Origin: DASYXT01 sp035934555
Lineage (GTDB): Bacteria > Verrucomicrobiota > Verrucomicrobiia > Limisphaerales > UBA8199
Length of the DNA stretch: 64,000 nt
Direction: 5' to 3'
Assembly (NCBI GenBank): GCA_035934555.1
Contig: DASYXT010000111.1
Span: 1 to 64,000 of the forward strand
Below the pieces are notes generated by a model. The model was not told the DNA's origin. It did no database searches and was given only the letters and a program-made list of their open reading frames with translations. Every line of letters starts with the position of its first letter. Within the stretch, counting starts at the first letter, position 1. Positions 23,478-31,549 of this stretch are shown one piece after another. Both the position numbers and the translations under genes were made by a program.

Positions 23478-25135
23478 ATGCTACGCTGCCACAAACGAAT
23501 ACCTCTGAGATTCCGGCGCCGCCTCGACGGTTGCTGACCTATTTCGAAGAAGGAGGCCACACGTTGGGCTCCTGGCTGCTGACCACGGACCATAAACGCA
23601 TCGGCATCCTTTACCTCTACTCGATCGTGTTCTTCTTCACCATCGCCGCCATCGCCGCGGCCCTGATGCGCATGGAGTTAGTCACTCCTTCCGGAGACAT
23701 GGTCACTTCTGAAACCTACAACAAGCTTTTTACCATCCACGGCGCCACCATGGTTTGGTTCTTTCTGATCCCTTCGATCCCTTCGGTGTTGGGCAACTTT
23801 GTCGTGCCGCTGATGATTGGCGCCCGGGACCTGGCTTTTCCGCGCCTCAATCTATTGAGCTGGTACTTGTTTAATCTGGGGGGCCTGCTGGCCATTTATT
23901 CCATTGCCTTTGGGGGCGTGGATACCGGCTGGACTTTCTACGAGCCTTACAGCAGCGCCTTTTCCAATACGCATGTGGTCACGATGGTGGCGGGCATCTT
24001 CATCGCCGGCTTCAGCTCGATCCTGACCGGATTGAATTTCATCGTCAGCATCCACACCCTGCGCGCGCCCGGCATGACCTGGTTCAAGCTGCCGCTCTTT
24101 CTTTGGTCCACTTATGCCACCAGCATCATCCTGGTATTGGCGACGCCTGTGCTGGCCATGACTCTGGTCCTAGTCGCGGCGGAGAAAATTTGGGGCGTGG
24201 GCATCTTTGACCCGAGATTGGGCGGTGACCCGGTCCTGTTCCAGCATATGTTCTGGTTCTACTCCCATCCGGCGGTTTATATTATGATTCTGCCGGGCAT
24301 GGGTGTGGTCAGCGAAGTCATTCCCTGCTTTTCGCGCAAGCCTATTTTCGGCTATCATTTCGTCGCCTTCTCGAGCGTTGCCATCGCATTGCTTGGCTTC
24401 TTTGTTTGGGGACATCACATGTTCGTAAGCAGCCAATCGGTGTATTCCGCGCTGGTCTTTTCCATGGCGAGCTACCTCGTGGCCGTGCCGTCGGCCATCA
24501 AGGTTTTCAACTGGACCATGACCTTGTATCGAGGCCGCATTTACCTGGACACTCCGATGCTCTATGCCCTGGGGTTCATCGGCCTGTTCATGATGGGAGG
24601 ACTCACCGGGCTCTTTCTGGCAGCTTTGGGCTTCAATGTTCATGTGCATGGCACCTATTTCGTCGTGGCGCATTTCCATTACATCATGGTCGGAGGCATG
24701 GTCACGGGTTTTCTGGCCGGACTCCATTATTGGTGGCCGAAGATCACCGGCCGGCTCTATCCCGAAAGCCTGGGACGGCTGGCGGCGTTGATTATTTTCA
24801 TCGGTTTCAATATCACGTTTTTCCCCCAGTACGTGGTGGGCTACCTGGGCATGCCGCGGCGCTACCACGCCTATGCGCCGGAATTTCAGCTCTACAACGT
24901 GATGTCCAGTGCCGGGGCCTCAATCCTGGGGGTGGGTTACCTGCTGCCGCTGATTTATCTGATCTGGTCCTTAAAGCACGGGAAAAAAGCACCACCTAAT
25001 CCCTGGAAAGCCACCGGACTGGAATGGCAGACCCCATCGCCACCGCCCAAGCACAACTTTGCCCAAACCCCTATCGTCACCCAGGAGCCTTACCAATATT
25101 CACCGGAAATCGAGGAGGAACTCGTCCATGGCTGA
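23474..25135 (+). CDS. coxA: Cytochrome c oxidase subunit I
   Basis: 553 residues, about twelve membrane helices. Heme and CuB ligands are visible: His-89 (IHGATMVWF), His-265 with the cross-linking Tyr-269 (YSHPAVY), His-314/315 (WGHHMF), and His-400/402 (VAHFHY). The YSHPAVY motif replaces the glutamate of the D-channel end found in A1 oxidases, marking a type A2 heme-copper oxidase, as in Rhodothermus. It reduces oxygen to water and pumps protons. It overlaps coxB and coxC. Confidence 0.97.
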   Translation: MNATLPQTNTSEIPAPPRRLLTYFEEGGHTLGSWLLTTDHKRIGILYLYSIVFFFTIAAIAAALMRMELVTPSGDMVTSETYNKLFTIHGATMVWFFLIPSIPSVLGNFVVPLMIGARDLAFPRLNLLSWYLFNLGGLLAIYSIAFGGVDTGWTFYEPYSSAFSNTHVVTMVAGIFIAGFSSILTGLNFIVSIHTLRAPGMTWFKLPLFLWSTYATSIILVLATPVLAMTLVLVAAEKIWGVGIFDPRLGGDPVLFQHMFWFYSHPAVYIMILPGMGVVSEVIPCFSRKPIFGYHFVAFSSVAIALLGFFVWGHHMFVSSQSVYSALVFSMASYLVAVPSAIKVFNWTMTLYRGRIYLDTPMLYALGFIGLFMMGGLTGLFLAALGFNVHVHGTYFVVAHFHYIMVGGMVTGFLAGLHYWWPKITGRLYPESLGRLAALIIFIGFNITFFPQYVVGYLGMPRRYHAYAPEFQLYNVMSSAGASILGVGYLLPLIYLIWSLKHGKKAPPNPWKATGLEWQTPSPPPKHNFAQTPIVTQEPYQYSPEIEEELVHG

Positions 25136-25769
25136 GGCGCACGAGAGTTTGGCGGAGCAGTTTGACGACATGCCCCAGCAGTTGGAGGCCTCCACGCTCG
25201 GAATGTGGACATTTCTAGCGACGGAAATCCTGTTCTTCGGGGCCTTGTTCCTTAGCTACATTATTTATCGACACACTTACCCCGAGGCGTTTGCCGAGGC
25301 GGGCCGCCAAGTGAAAATCCTCCACGGCACCGTCAATACTGCTCTGCTGTTGACCAGCAGTCTCACCATGTCGTTCGCCATCCATGCCGCGCAGAAGGGC
25401 CGAAACCGGCCACTGCTCGGCTTCCTCTTTCTGACCATGTTTCTGGGTTGCTGTTTTCTCGCAGTCAAAGGCCTCGAGTACAAAAGCGACATCGACGAGC
25501 ACCTCGTCCCCGGGGCGCATTTCGCCCACGAACTGCCGGTGCAAGGCCAAATCTTCTGGTTTCTCTACTGGTTGATGACAGGCGTTCACTCGTTGCATTT
25601 GGTTGCGGGTATTGGTGTGCTGGCCGTTATCGCCTGGCTAGCCTGGCGGCGGAGATTCTCCGAGCGCTACCACAATCCGGTAATCATCTCCGGACTGTAC
25701 TGGCATTTCGTGGATGTCATTTGGGTCTGGCTCTACGCGCTCTTTTATTTAATCAATCGACACGCATGA
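25128..25769 (+). CDS. coxC: Cytochrome c oxidase subunit III
   Basis: 213 residues. ATG at 25128 is set by a strong GAGGAGG at 25112-25118, nine bases upstream and inside the end of coxA. Five membrane spans, with TLGMWTFLATEILFFGALFL and GLYWHFVDVIWVWLYALFYL as family signatures. It stabilises the proton uptake path of subunit I. It overlaps coxA by eight and coxD by four bases. Confidence 0.94.
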   Translation: MAEAHESLAEQFDDMPQQLEASTLGMWTFLATEILFFGALFLSYIIYRHTYPEAFAEAGRQVKILHGTVNTALLLTSSLTMSFAIHAAQKGRNRPLLGFLFLTMFLGCCFLAVKGLEYKSDIDEHLVPGAHFAHELPVQGQIFWFLYWLMTGVHSLHLVAGIGVLAVIAWLAWRRRFSERYHNPVIISGLYWHFVDVIWVWLYALFYLINRHA

Positions 25770-26125
25770 CTCCGCTCACGCCTCCCATCGTCACCCGAAA
25801 AACCTACTTCCGGGTTTGGATTGTTTTGTTGCTGTTGCTGCTTCTAAATTGGGGGTTGGCACAACTCGATCTCGGGCCTTTCAACCTCATAGCGGCATTG
25901 GCCATCGCCTTTGTCCAAATGCTTCTGATGCTGCTCTACCTCATGCACGCCCGCTACAATACGCCCCTGACTCGGATCTTCGTCGCGGCCGGCTTCATCT
26001 GGCTGGTCATCATGCTCGATCTGACCTTGAGCGATTATCTGACCCGGGGCAGCGTGCCCGGTCTAATGCGCAAGAGCTGGGAACACGGCGCGTGGCCAGC
26101 GCCGACCAAAGAACCGAGCCATTGA
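25766..26125 (+). CDS. coxD: Cytochrome c oxidase subunit IV-like protein
   Basis: 119 residues, start overlapping the coxC stop. Three hydrophobic spans (VWIVLLLLLLLNWGLAQLDL, FVQMLLMLLYLMH, FVAAGFIWLVIMLDLTLSDY). It fits the small subunit IV (CtaF/CoxD-like) that closes caa3 operons. It is the last gene of the operon. No heme A synthase or heme O synthase gene is in the window, so these must lie elsewhere. Confidence 0.85.
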   Translation: MTPLTPPIVTRKTYFRVWIVLLLLLLLNWGLAQLDLGPFNLIAALAIAFVQMLLMLLYLMHARYNTPLTRIFVAAGFIWLVIMLDLTLSDYLTRGSVPGLMRKSWEHGAWPAPTKEPSH

Positions 26126-26197
26126 CCGGCCACTGCCCGTATTCATTGCACGCAACCGACCCTTTCGGTCGCTTCCTGAAGTAATGAAATCCCTGAA

Positions 26198-27037
26198 TTA
26201 GGCGACGACCGGCCGTAGCGTTCGTTCGGAGGACGCAGCGCCGGAACCGCCGCCCCAGGCGGCCACAGCCAAACCCAGAATGAGCGCGATGAAACCCCAC
26301 AACGCATCTCCAAACGCATTAGGACTGTTCGCGACTCCCGTTCCCTGCCCGCTTTGTGATGTGTTCAATTGCTTGAGCAGGTGACGGGCTTGCTGCTGGC
26401 TCATATTATAGTTGTTCCTAAGGATGTTGAGCGCCTGGCTCCACGCCGGAGAATTCTCCACCGAGCCGCCTTTACTGTTTTCTATTTGAGATAATGCGCC
26501 GGCAAGCTGCGGGTCATTATTAGCCAAATCATTGAGATTATTAGGTTGGGCTGAGTTGGCATTACGCCCTGTAGGAGCCATTGGTTGCGCTTGGTTATTC
26601 AGCGCACTGGCGTGGTTGTCCTTGTTCATCCCGCTTTCGCCGCTCATCGAATTGACCAGGTAAGTGCCAGCGGCCCCAGAGAGCAGCAGCAGGATCACTG
26701 CGGCGGCGAAACTCCACGCCACAATGCCGTGCACCCGGCCATCCGACCGCCGCGGACCACCCGACATCCAGCCCGATACATACGCCCCACACCACATCGA
26801 AATCAACCAGCTCACCATCAGCCAAATGGCCGCGCCGAAGGAAAGACCTCCGGGTTCAGAAGCAGGATTGGACAGCGGGTTCAACGTAGCAATCCCGCAA
26901 GCCACACCCAACAACGTAAACATGATCTCTAAAACCACGGTGACAAACATCCCCGCCCAAATCGCTCCCCACGATACATTACGCCAGGGCAGTGCGGTTA
27001 CCACCGGTTCCACCCGGCCAGTTGGTGTTTCATTCAT
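26198..27037 (-). CDS. Membrane protein of the PhnA-like/YrzE-like type
   Basis: 279 residues. It opens with a short polar segment, then VSWGAIWAGMFVTVVLEIMF, a W-G-A-I-x-A-G motif common in an uncharacterised membrane family often labelled PhnA-like or YrzE. Four hydrophobic spans are seen: three early, and one near the C-terminus (ALWGFIALILGLAVAAWGGG). Between them is a long asparagine/glutamine-rich extracytoplasmic loop (about residues 130-235). It is convergent with the cox operon. Function unknown; such proteins are often found with stress-related genes (inference). Confidence 0.65.
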   Translation of the reverse strand: MNETPTGRVEPVVTALPWRNVSWGAIWAGMFVTVVLEIMFTLLGVACGIATLNPLSNPASEPGGLSFGAAIWLMVSWLISMWCGAYVSGWMSGGPRRSDGRVHGIVAWSFAAAVILLLLSGAAGTYLVNSMSGESGMNKDNHASALNNQAQPMAPTGRNANSAQPNNLNDLANNDPQLAGALSQIENSKGGSVENSPAWSQALNILRNNYNMSQQQARHLLKQLNTSQSGQGTGVANSPNAFGDALWGFIALILGLAVAAWGGGSGAASSERTLRPVVA

Positions 27038-27339
27038 AAAATTCCTCTATTCCAGTTGCGCTTCTTTGTCCCTGACACTCCTTGTCAGCTTATCACAATC
27101 ACAATAGAGCTCATTTAGGGGTCTTGTCCCTGGGGTATTTGTCCCACAACCACGGCTTAGCGCGTTAATCGCATCAAAGATCACACTCCCACAGCACTCC
27201 CCCAGGCCTAAACTGGGGCCGATACCCAAGGCAGCTTGTGGATAGACCCCCAATTGATTCTGTGGGGAGTTGAGACGTAACTTGGTCGGAAGGTTCGCCC
27301 CAGCGCGGAGTGCTGGCCCCGCGAACAACCAAACAGATT
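27038..27339. other. Divergent intergenic region
   Basis: About 300 bases between two divergent membrane-protein genes. It holds two TTGTCCC words near 27122-27145, one inside a TCCCTGGGGTAT stretch that resembles the sequence near 12866-12879. No gene or RNA recognised; it presumably holds both promoters. Confidence 0.35.
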
Positions 27340-27693
27340 ATGAATGGAGTTACAACAACTGGCCGCAGCAACCTCAGCGGCATTAACGTGGTGCTGGGCA
27401 TCTGGCTCATCATCTCACCTTTTGTTTTGGGCTACGCCACAAGCAACGCAGCCGAATGGAACGACATCGCCTGCGGCATCGCGGTAGCGCTGCTGGCGGT
27501 CGCCGGCGCAAGTTGGTTGAATGTGCTGGTCGGAATCTGGTTGATCCTCTCTCCCTTTGTCCTGGGATTCGCCAGTGCGCCGACCCCTCTGTGGAACAAC
27601 GTCATCCTCGGCGCATTGGTCGGGACGGTGGCCGCGCTGAGCGGCTCGACCCGCCCGACCGGAACCGCCGGTCCCACGCCGCCAGCGGTCTAA
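27340..27693 (+). CDS. SPW-repeat small membrane protein
   Basis: 117 residues from ATG 27340; a GTG at 27310 is an alternative start. Two near-identical membrane repeats are seen: VVLGIWLIISPFVLGY and VLVGIWLILSPFVLGF, each followed by a short hydrophilic turn with a tryptophan and another span. This is the SPW repeat layout (Pfam SPW family). Function unknown. It ends ahead of a good bidirectional terminator. Confidence 0.75.
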   Translation: MNGVTTTGRSNLSGINVVLGIWLIISPFVLGYATSNAAEWNDIACGIAVALLAVAGASWLNVLVGIWLILSPFVLGFASAPTPLWNNVILGALVGTVAALSGSTRPTGTAGPTPPAV

Positions 27694-27776
27694 GCCTTAT
27701 CCCGGGGGTTGCACGGGTCCTGTCCCGCCCGGCCGTGGCGTGCCGAGGTGCACAGGCTAGTACGGGTACAAAAGGG

Positions 27777-27814
27777 AAACCTAAGAGTGGCTTCTCGCCG
27801 CCCTTAGGTTTTTT
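27777..27814. terminator. Bidirectional intrinsic terminator
   Basis: AAACCTAAG (27777-27785) pairs with CTTAGGTTT (27803-27811), with T-runs on both strands (27809-27814 forward, AAA on the left for the reverse). It sits between the SPW gene (ends 27693) and the PRC-barrel gene (ends 27827), serving both. Confidence 0.8.
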
Positions 27815-27826
27815 ATGAACGATTGT

Positions 27827-28702
27827 TTACTGTCCGCCGCCGGAACCACCGGAGCTGCCGCCCTGCGAGCCGTAGGAGCCGCCACCTTGCGAGCCATAAG
27901 AGCCGCCCTGGCTTTGGGAGGAATTGCCGCCCCAAGTGCCGGTCGAGCTGCCACCCATGTTGCTGCCCGAGCTGCCCCCCATGCTGCTCTGCGATGCCAC
28001 ATTGAAGTGACTATAGAGGCGCTGAGTCAGGTTGGGGTTGCTGTTGAGGATTTGCAGCCACTGATTGCTCGAGAATGCCGGGGCAGTCTGCAGGGTCTGG
28101 CTGGTGGTGTTGACCGAAACCTGCAAGTTGTTTTGGCTGCCGCGGATCTTCAGCGCCTGCGCCGGAATAAGCGTGGTCCGCCCATTGCCAATCCCGACCG
28201 CGGCGAAGACCTCGCCGTTTTGAGGATTGAACACGATGTCTTTAATATGGCCAATCTCCTGGCCTTGTTCATCATTCACCTCCTGGCCAAGAAGGTGTTT
28301 GGCGTCGCAGAATCTTCCCTGGCTGAAACTCTGCTGGCCGCTCTCGTAGGATTGAGAACCCCTTTGGGCTCCATAGTTTTGGCCGTACTGCTGCTGGTTG
28401 CCATAGGAACGGTTTCCGTATTGTTGTTGTGTTCCGTACCCTTCGTTACTTTCGCCATATGCCTGATTAGCGGATGAGCCTTCCTGATTACCATACGAGC
28501 CACTCTGGCCACTCTGCGAGCCATAGGCGCCGCTCTGACCGCCATAGCTGCCCTGGGTGCGATACGACCCCTGGTTGCCAGACTGAGTCGTCCCCTGCGT
28601 CTGACTTTGAGGTTCCTGGCCGTAGCCGTACTGCTGGCCATAAACGACGCCGGCGCTCATCGCGAGGCTGGTCAGGCCAGCAATCCATAATGCTTTTACC
28701 AT
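27827..28702 (-). CDS. Exported PRC-barrel protein with S/Y/G/Q-rich low-complexity arms
   Basis: 291 residues. ATG at 28702 gives a signal peptide (MVKALWIAGLTSLAMSAGVVYG); the longer upstream frame is not credible. Residues 23-130 are repeats of GSYG/QQYG-like units rich in Gln, Ser, Tyr and Gly. A PRC-barrel follows (HLLGQEVNDEQGQEIGHIKD, EVFAAVGIGNGRTTLIPAQA), then about 60 residues and a second GGSYGSQGG-type arm at the C-terminus. PRC barrels bind partners or RNA and often sit in stress proteins. The flanking arms are the kind that form condensates or gels in other systems (analogy only). A cluster of hydrophobic residues is absent from the arms. Function unknown. Confidence 0.75.
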   Translation of the reverse strand: MVKALWIAGLTSLAMSAGVVYGQQYGYGQEPQSQTQGTTQSGNQGSYRTQGSYGGQSGAYGSQSGQSGSYGNQEGSSANQAYGESNEGYGTQQQYGNRSYGNQQQYGQNYGAQRGSQSYESGQQSFSQGRFCDAKHLLGQEVNDEQGQEIGHIKDIVFNPQNGEVFAAVGIGNGRTTLIPAQALKIRGSQNNLQVSVNTTSQTLQTAPAFSSNQWLQILNSNPNLTQRLYSHFNVASQSSMGGSSGSNMGGSSTGTWGGNSSQSQGGSYGSQGGGSYGSQGGSSGGSGGGQ

Positions 28703-28875
28703 AATTCTACTCCTTGAGTTCTGTTTGCTCGGGCTGCCCCGACAGACGCGCCGGGACATTTGGTTGTTACCCAAACCCGAGTTTGGGCTAAGCGAAAAAT
28801 TCTGCCAATGGGCAGTTCGCCCCAAATCGGTCTGCGGACCTGAAAAAACCTCAGGAACCCAGCGCAAACTCGTCC

Positions 28876-30186
28876 TCACCGCGACTGTCGAAGACTCACC
28901 GAGGATTTCCTCATACGAGCCTTGGTCTTCCTTGCCTTTCGCGCTTTGCGCGACTTCACCTTCAAGACTCGTTTCACAGCGGACGACCGCCGCCGCACCG
29001 GTTTAGCCGCTTTGGGCTTGCGGCGCGCAGGCTTCCGTCGCGCGGTTGCCCCGCCGCTCACCTTCGGCACCGCACGGCGGACACTTTCCAGGACCTTCGC
29101 TGCTGCGGGGTGAGGTTCCGCAGCCGGCGGTTGTTCCCAGCCATGAGCCGCTCTGACTGAGAGCATCACGCGCAGAACATCGTTCCAGGTTTGCGGCTCG
29201 AGCATCACCGCGTTGGGGAACATGCAACCGTCCCAGCAAACATGTTGGAACGCGCGGGTCGCCTCGCCTTTCGGTGTTTTGAGCCAGTGCCCTGCATGGC
29301 GCCCAATATCGAGCCGGCCGTTTGGATCCGTGGGCAGACAATGGTGTCCCGTGCGGTCGTGCGTGCCGGACCCTTTAACCGTGCCGTCGTTTTGCGCGAC
29401 GTGAAAATCGACCGTCCACGGCCGCAATGCGAGCGTCAGAGCGCGCAGGGCCGCCTCGAACCGTTCCGGGTCGGACCAATCCCATTCCGGCGGCAAGAGC
29501 GCATCATCAGGCGCGTTGTAGCCGAGCAAATACAAAAGCGTATGCGCCATATCCGCCTGGAAACCCAGTGTTTTGGGCCGGTTCACCCGGTCGAGCAAAT
29601 TCAACATCCATCGCCAGCTATGCATGCCGCCCCAGCAAATTTCCCCTTCCGCTGCGAGGCGTTCACCGAAGTCCTCGGCCACCTTGCAAGCCTCGCGAAA
29701 GGTTTCCGCGATCCGCGCCTGGTTTGCCTCAGGGGCCGTGCCCCAATCGGCGACACTGCACGCCGAATCAATGCGCACGACCCCATACGGCCGCGCGCCC
29801 AACTCCCGCAGCTTCGAGCCAATTCGGCACGCTTTGCGCACCTGCCCCACAAACCGTTGCCGCTCCTCGGGCGTGCCCATTGCTGAACCGCCGCCCGTCG
29901 CGCCCCACACCGGCGCAACCACCGACCCGGCGACAAATCCCTTGCTGCGGATTTTGTCGGCCAACCGTTTGATGCCGGCCTCGTCCAGATCAATACTGAT
30001 ATGAGGATCGGACAGGAACAAATCAACACCGTCGAAGCGGACGCCATCGACCTCGGCGCGAGCGGTCAAATCGAGCATCGTATCGAAATCGATACACGGC
30101 TCGGCGCCGGGGCTGCCTTTGCCGACCAGACCCGGCCACATCGCGTTGTGCAGTTTGGGGAATAAATGGGTGGTTTGCGCGTTCAT
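28876..30186 (-). CDS. Sugar isomerase/epimerase-like TIM barrel with a basic tail
   Basis: 436 residues from ATG 30186. Residues 1 to about 375 form an AP-endonuclease-2/xylose-isomerase-like barrel, with probable metal ligands in FDGVDLFLSDPH, GEICWGGMHSW, GFQADMAHTL and WTVDFHVAQNDG. Proteins of this kind isomerise or epimerise sugars and cyclitols. The last 60 or so residues are an Arg/Lys/Ala-rich tail (ARRKPARRKPKAAKPVRRR and SRKARKARKTKARMRK), like histone H1-type tails. The tail keeps a long open frame to the stop at 28876. Tail and enzyme in one chain is unusual; nucleic-acid or surface binding is possible. Confidence 0.75.
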   Translation of the reverse strand: MNAQTTHLFPKLHNAMWPGLVGKGSPGAEPCIDFDTMLDLTARAEVDGVRFDGVDLFLSDPHISIDLDEAGIKRLADKIRSKGFVAGSVVAPVWGATGGGSAMGTPEERQRFVGQVRKACRIGSKLRELGARPYGVVRIDSACSVADWGTAPEANQARIAETFREACKVAEDFGERLAAEGEICWGGMHSWRWMLNLLDRVNRPKTLGFQADMAHTLLYLLGYNAPDDALLPPEWDWSDPERFEAALRALTLALRPWTVDFHVAQNDGTVKGSGTHDRTGHHCLPTDPNGRLDIGRHAGHWLKTPKGEATRAFQHVCWDGCMFPNAVMLEPQTWNDVLRVMLSVRAAHGWEQPPAAEPHPAAAKVLESVRRAVPKVSGGATARRKPARRKPKAAKPVRRRSSAVKRVLKVKSRKARKARKTKARMRKSSVSLRQSR

Positions 30187-30282
30187 AACTTTAGGCCTGT
30201 GCCAGCCTTTAACAGCTTGCACGGAGTCAAGCAATCAAAAACCGGAGCGAATCGCCGTAGCGCCGTAGCCAATCCCAAATAC

Positions 30283-30756
30283 TCAATGCTCAACGAGCCT
30301 TAATAACCTCTGGAGAGCCGCGCGGTGCCCGGGATTTTGCTCCTCATGCGGGTCTAGCGACCATTGGACCTTGCTACTGCCCAACTCAAATGCCGCTTCG
30401 ATGCGCGCCGGCGTCACGCCGGTCTCGGCAAAATCATCGGCGTGGAAAATCGTATAGGCCCGGATACCTGCACGTTCGCTCCGACCTCTTGGGAAGCCCT
30501 TCCACCAGGGTGCCAACTGTTCCGGGGTGACGACCACCTGTGGCTGCCACGCTTCGGCCAAATCGGCGGCAACGAACCGCCGCCAGACGTCCCCGTCCCA
30601 CAGGTCGCCAAAGTCTTCCCATGGGAAAGCGTACAACCGCCATCGGGTTGGGAATCGAACAATGTAATAAACCCCGTCTTTACCTGCAGACTCCCGCAGC
30701 CGCTCGGACCAGCGCGCGGTAGTGGCCCGGTCTTCGTCGTAAGCGTGGTCACTCAT
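30283..30756 (-). CDS. Protein of unknown function, 157 residues
   Basis: A soluble, tryptophan-rich protein (RWRLYAFPWEDFGDLWDGDVW) with no signal peptide or span. The charged, regular composition and the start ATG at 30756 support a real gene over the antisense frame. I do not recognise a family. It is divergent from the YkgJ-like gene and 96 bases upstream of the TIM-barrel gene on the same strand. Confidence 0.6.
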   Translation of the reverse strand: MSDHAYDEDRATTARWSERLRESAGKDGVYYIVRFPTRWRLYAFPWEDFGDLWDGDVWRRFVAADLAEAWQPQVVVTPEQLAPWWKGFPRGRSERAGIRAYTIFHADDFAETGVTPARIEAAFELGSSKVQWSLDPHEEQNPGHRAALQRLLRLVEH

Positions 30757-30873
30757 CGGTCCGGCCTATTCCTTACACCAAGGCAGCATGACGCCGGGGA
30801 AACAAATGTCAACCGCTCTGAAATCCGATCCCAAAATTTGCCGATTGGGGACTGCACGCTTAAGCTGTTCGCG

Positions 30874-31497
30874 TTGAGTCGTTGTTCTCCAGCACAAACG
30901 GTTACAACCAACAACCTGTGCCTCGCCTGTGGGTTGTGTTGTAACGGCGTCATCTTCGCCGATGTCAAACTGCAACCGGATGATTCCGCGGAAGCGCTGC
31001 GGAACCTAGGCCTGCCGCTTAAGCGACTTCCACAAAAGGCTCGAAAAACTGCGCCCTCCCCTGCCCCGCCAACGGCGTTCATCGACCCACCCCTTCTTGC
31101 CGTTAATCCGGTTAATCCTGCCTCCGCCGCCGCACCGATGAAGTTCACCCAACCCTGCCCTGCTTATGCGGATTGCCGATGCCAAATTTATGCGCAGCGC
31201 CCGCAGCATTGTCGCTCGTTTGAATGCCTGTTGCTTAAAAGTGTCAAAGCGGGTTCCACGACTCCACCTGCGGCACTGACGATAATCCAGACGGCACGTC
31301 AACGCGCAGAGGCCGTCCGGCAATTGCTGCACGACTTGGGCGACCACAACGAACACCTGCCGCTGGCGCGCCGATTCCGCCAACTCGCCCGCAAGGTTGA
31401 ACAAACGGGGCTCGATGAAGAAACGACCGATAAGTTTGGCCGGCTGACCCTCGCCCTTCACGATTTGAACCTGCTCCTGAGCGAAGAGTTCTTTTGA
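30874..31497 (+). CDS. YkgJ-family metal-chelating cysteine protein
   Basis: About 207 residues if started at TTG 30874; the exact start is uncertain because no ATG lies between the divergent gene and the conserved part. CLACGLCC opens the domain, followed by CPAYADCRCQIYAQRPQHCR and SFEC. This CxxCxxCC...CxxY...C pattern is the YkgJ/UPF0153 zinc- or iron-chelating domain. The remainder is helical and ends LLLSEEFF. It is generally thought to bind a metal; the target is unknown. The open frame upstream of 30756 is a shadow of the gene on the other strand. Confidence 0.7.
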   Translation: MSRCSPAQTVTTNNLCLACGLCCNGVIFADVKLQPDDSAEALRNLGLPLKRLPQKARKTAPSPAPPTAFIDPPLLAVNPVNPASAAAPMKFTQPCPAYADCRCQIYAQRPQHCRSFECLLLKSVKAGSTTPPAALTIIQTARQRAEAVRQLLHDLGDHNEHLPLARRFRQLARKVEQTGLDEETTDKFGRLTLALHDLNLLLSEEFF

Positions 31498-31549
31498 AAC
31501 CTTAGTTCCCGCCGGCAATCCCATTAACACTAATAGTCGTCAGAGAGCT

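Noticed and set aside
24170..24868. Frame opposite coxA
   Set aside because: His/Gln-rich shadow of membrane-protein codons.
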